NCBI RefSeq assembly: GCF_040412425.1
Contig: NC_089743.1
Coordinates: 88,078,471 to 88,142,470, forward strand
Source of the DNA: Macrobrachium rosenbergii
Taxonomy: Eukaryota > Arthropoda > Malacostraca > Decapoda > Palaemonidae
Length of the DNA: 64,000 bases
Reading direction: 5' to 3'
The notes beneath the pieces were generated by a model, which searched no databases, was not told the DNA's origin, and saw only the letters and a list, made by a program, of their open reading frames with translations. The first letter of the stretch is position 1. Every line of letters begins with the position of its first letter. The translations under genes and the position numbers were made by a program. Positions 62,690 to 64,000 of this stretch are shown one piece after another.

Positions 62690-62935
62690 ACGGAGACCAA
62701 CCGGTCACTCACAATGAGGTAGAGAGTCTGACTCACACCGGGAACGAACCTCGGTCTACCCAGTGACATTCCAAGGAGGTCGCGACTGACTTACCATTGC
62801 CAACGTCATAAAAGATGTTGGAACCTAAGTGCTATACGAACCTGAGGTTTTTTGGGCAGACTTCAGAAGCCCAACATATCAGCGAATTTTACACAACTTC
62901 CCGACCCAGCAGCGAGCCAGTCGCTACCATTTCAT
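62690..62935 (-). mobile_element. tRNA-like SINE, third example
   Basis: The minus strand gives A-box-like AATGGTAAGTCAGTC and B box GAGGTTCGTTCCC (62743-62755). Upstream, at 62875-62925, ATATCAGCGAATTTTACACA and CTTCCCGACCCA resemble the arm sequence ATACCAGTGAGTTTTGCCCA, CTTCCTGACCCA at 2955-2997. The two loci are therefore related. Confidence 0.5.
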
Positions 62936-63012
62936 TCGAATTACACCTTCACCATGAGATATGATGGTAATAATGAACATATGAGCACGTCTTTTACAGA
63001 AATAAATTTATG

Positions 63013-63081
<69 letters not shown>
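63013..63081. repeat. Compound (AC)n(AT)n microsatellite
   Basis: About six AC units are followed by about 28 AT units. Confidence 0.98.
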
Positions 63082-63084
<3 letters not shown>

Positions 63085-63579
63085 ATTTAATGAATTGAAC
63101 AGTGTTAACTGGTTTTCATTTATTGATCGTGGACCGAATCAAGTGAAGCTAAATACAGACAGTAAAAATAATCTCTGGGATCAAGAAGTTTGAAGCATTT
63201 AGACCCATGACTAGAACTTTGAAATAACCTGTGATAAAATATATAAAAAAATCTTTAGGTCAGTTGCAGGCCCGTACCCAGAGTTCTTTATGGGGGGCTC
63301 GTTTTTCTCAAAGCTGGACCTTTTCTTCTATATATCTCATTGCATATATAGGTATATACAAGATGAAATACTTGAAAATGTTATTTTAGTTAAATTAAGA
63401 AGAAAATCTGGGATCGGTCTATGCCCTTCTACCCGATTAGATGTTTTTCAAAGTACTGACTTTGGTTAACAGAATTTTACTTATAATGTTAATAGCTGAA
63501 AGATTGTTATTTATTACTTTATAAGTACAGTTCAATGAAAAGGATAGTCACAAAGATATGGACTTCCAGAAATTTTGTT

Positions 63580-63618
63580 TTGTTGGGGGGGGGGGGGCAT
63601 CGTTCGACGCCCCCGACC

Positions 63619-63649
<31 letters not shown>

Positions 63650-63650
63650 A
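63580..63650. repeat. G tract and (CT)n microsatellite
   Basis: A run of about 14 G at 63584-63597 is followed, after GACGCCCCCGACC, by CT repeats at 63622-63650. Confidence 0.95.
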
Positions 63651-63759
63651 AGTACTATACCGATCACTGCTTCTGTAAGCTAGTGAAGAGATAATCCTCT
63701 CCTCCTTCTCCTCCTCTTAGGCGGTTTCCTAACACCCGTCAGGCCACCTCTTCTCATTC

Positions 63760-64000
63760 CTCTTCTTGAAAATCGATAATCCCTTAAAGATTAGATGATC
63801 CAGTGAGTTTTCTCTCAGTCTATAGTTAAGCTTTGGAATTCTCTTCATGCTTATTTTTCCCCCAGACTTTTAAAACTTTCTTTTCTGAAAGCAGCAGATC
63901 TAGAGTTTTCTTCTTGAGTTATCGTCTCCTACTTTCTCCTTTCCCCTTTTTCTGTGGTCATTGGGCCTGCTCTAGAGAAGGGCAGTAGGTTACCGGTCCT
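63760..64000 (+). pseudogene. LINE C-terminus at the window edge
   Basis: The plus-strand frame reads LWNSLHAYFSPRLLKLSF then LKAADLEFSS and a stop near 63918. This is the x-LWNSLP-x-x-FPP-x-x-x-LQ-x-FK type LINE tail. The 3' UTR-like sequence that follows ends with GGGCAGTAGGTTACC at the edge. Upstream, 63650-63760 is too decayed to assign. Confidence 0.5.

Overview
The window looks like an AT-rich, intron- and transposon-dominated piece of arthropod nuclear DNA, most probably from a decapod crustacean. This is inferred from the repeat content: DIRS, P-element/THAP, piggyBac, jockey/I-type LINEs, tRNA-derived SINEs, and long GA, TAA and TA microsatellites, with one host gene stretched over more than 40 kb. 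No bacterial operons, CRISPR arrays or rRNA genes were seen.

The one confidently recognised host gene is the 5' part of the 2-oxoglutarate dehydrogenase E1 gene (OGDH, a mitochondrial TCA-cycle enzyme) on the minus strand. Three coding exons are visible: the ATG exon at 50366-50619 (coding from 50587), a second at 28845-29051, and a third at 7263-7383. Reading frames join in phase (0, 0, then 1) and splice sites have AG/GT ends. Introns 2 and 3 are each about 21 kb. The rest of the gene (thiamine-diphosphate and transketolase domains) is not in the window and should lie beyond position 1 on the minus strand. A non-coding first exon may lie near 58250-58290.

Nearly everything else is mobile-element debris inside or upstream of this gene. 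From left to right: a LINE tail (850-1065), a foldback pair of tRNA-like SINEs (2880-3165), a Tigger-like MITE (2530-2790), a tRNA-derived SINE (4450-4700), a near-full-length but dead DIRS retrotransposon (8046-14085), a decayed P-element/THAP9 transposase with duplicated segments and a nested MITE (17795-21260), another Tigger-like MITE (27397-27701), LINE fragments (29950-34000), an end-to-end piggyBac copy with TTAA target sites (35636-38026), opposed LINE fragments (38200-38930), a DIRS ORF1 with its 5' terminal repeat (46780-48890), an internally deleted DIRS element (53834-55103), and SINE/LINE remnants near the right edge.

I found no convincing new biological system. The most informative items are the OGDH exon at the position that is alternatively spliced in other animals, and two DIRS elements that keep the internal-complementary-region layout.
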